Origin: JBGOUV01 sp041477815
Lineage (GTDB): Bacteria; Acidobacteriota; Terriglobia; Bryobacterales; JACQDG01
Reading direction: 5' to 3'
Length of the DNA stretch: 24,282 bases
Assembly (NCBI GenBank): GCA_041477815.1
Contig: JBGOUV010000050.1
Span: 1-24,282 of the forward strand
This document shows, piece after piece, positions 24,275-24,282 of this stretch. The translations under genes and the position numbers were made by a program. The notes below the pieces were generated by a model. The model did not search any database, was not told where the DNA came from, and saw only the letters and a program-made list of their open reading frames with translations. Each line of letters begins with the position of its first letter. The first letter of the stretch is position 1.

Positions 24275-24282
24275 GACCCGCC

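Noticed and set aside
24217..24282. Small open frame starting ATG after the A7 run and running off the window
   Set aside because: Only 22 codons, Arg-rich, no ribosome binding site, and it overlaps the right terminal repeat of element copy 2. It cannot be judged without downstream sequence.
1..24282. CRISPR arrays, tRNA or rRNA genes, transposase genes, toxin-antitoxin pairs
   Set aside because: None could be recognised. There are no regularly spaced direct repeats, and the only non-coding spaces are the two repeat elements and short junctions.

Overview
The window is one long, single-strand run of polysaccharide-assembly genes from a high-GC bacterium. All 21 complete genes and the fragment at the left edge read on the + strand. 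Most neighbours overlap by 4 to 41 bases or sit 1 to 18 bases apart, and many start with GTG or TTG. From 98 to 20860 the only real gap is inside the chain of start and stop codons, so this part reads as one operon. The organism cannot be fixed from sequence alone. The high GC, the gene repertoire and a dispersed repeat with a GCGACCGT core remind me of soil Acidobacteriota (Bryobacterales/Solibacter type), but that is an impression from memory and has not been tested.

Layout. At 1-79 lies the tail of an unknown gene. From 98 to 5810 there are a NodB-type polysaccharide deacetylase, a GNAT acetyltransferase, two sister GT4 glycosyltransferases and a long GT2 glycosyltransferase. From 5817 to 7339 there are a phytanoyl-CoA-dioxygenase-like oxygenase and a methyltransferase with an N-terminal cysteine knuckle. 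From 7341 to 10952 there are two more GT4 enzymes and a multi-spanning O-antigen ligase/polymerase (Wzy_C type). From 10955 to 12403 there is a secreted right-handed beta-helix protein of lyase/epimerase type. From 12400 to 15960 there are a GT4, a PaaK/CapK-like adenylate-forming enzyme and a WcaI/WbuB-like GT4. From 15927 to 19577 there are an LpxL/HtrB-like acyltransferase lacking its catalytic dyad, a FemAB-like transferase and a large divergent deacetylase-like protein. From 19582 to 20860 there are a second methyltransferase and a PglC-type phosphoglycosyl transferase. From 21037 to 24068 there are a DegT-type aminotransferase and a PglF/WbpM-type nucleotide-sugar 4,6-dehydratase.

How they may work together (inference): the dehydratase and aminotransferase would make a UDP-4-amino-4,6-dideoxy sugar, and the phosphoglycosyl transferase would load the first sugar phosphate onto undecaprenyl phosphate. 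Six GT4 enzymes and one GT2 would extend the repeat unit. The oxygenase, methyltransferases, GNAT, acyltransferase-like, FemAB-like, CapK-like and deacetylase-like proteins would decorate it, the Wzy-like protein would polymerise or ligate it, and the beta-helix protein would act on the polymer outside the cytoplasm. No flippase, outer-membrane export protein, chain-length regulator or exosortase is present here.

The clearest non-coding structure is a pair of related inverted-repeat elements, at 20843-21023 and 24051-24274. They lie in opposite orientation on either side of the aminotransferase/dehydratase pair. In both cases the left terminal repeat supplies the stop codon and last residues of the preceding gene, so two unrelated proteins end in the same ATEPR motif. 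No tRNA, rRNA, CRISPR array or transposase was seen.
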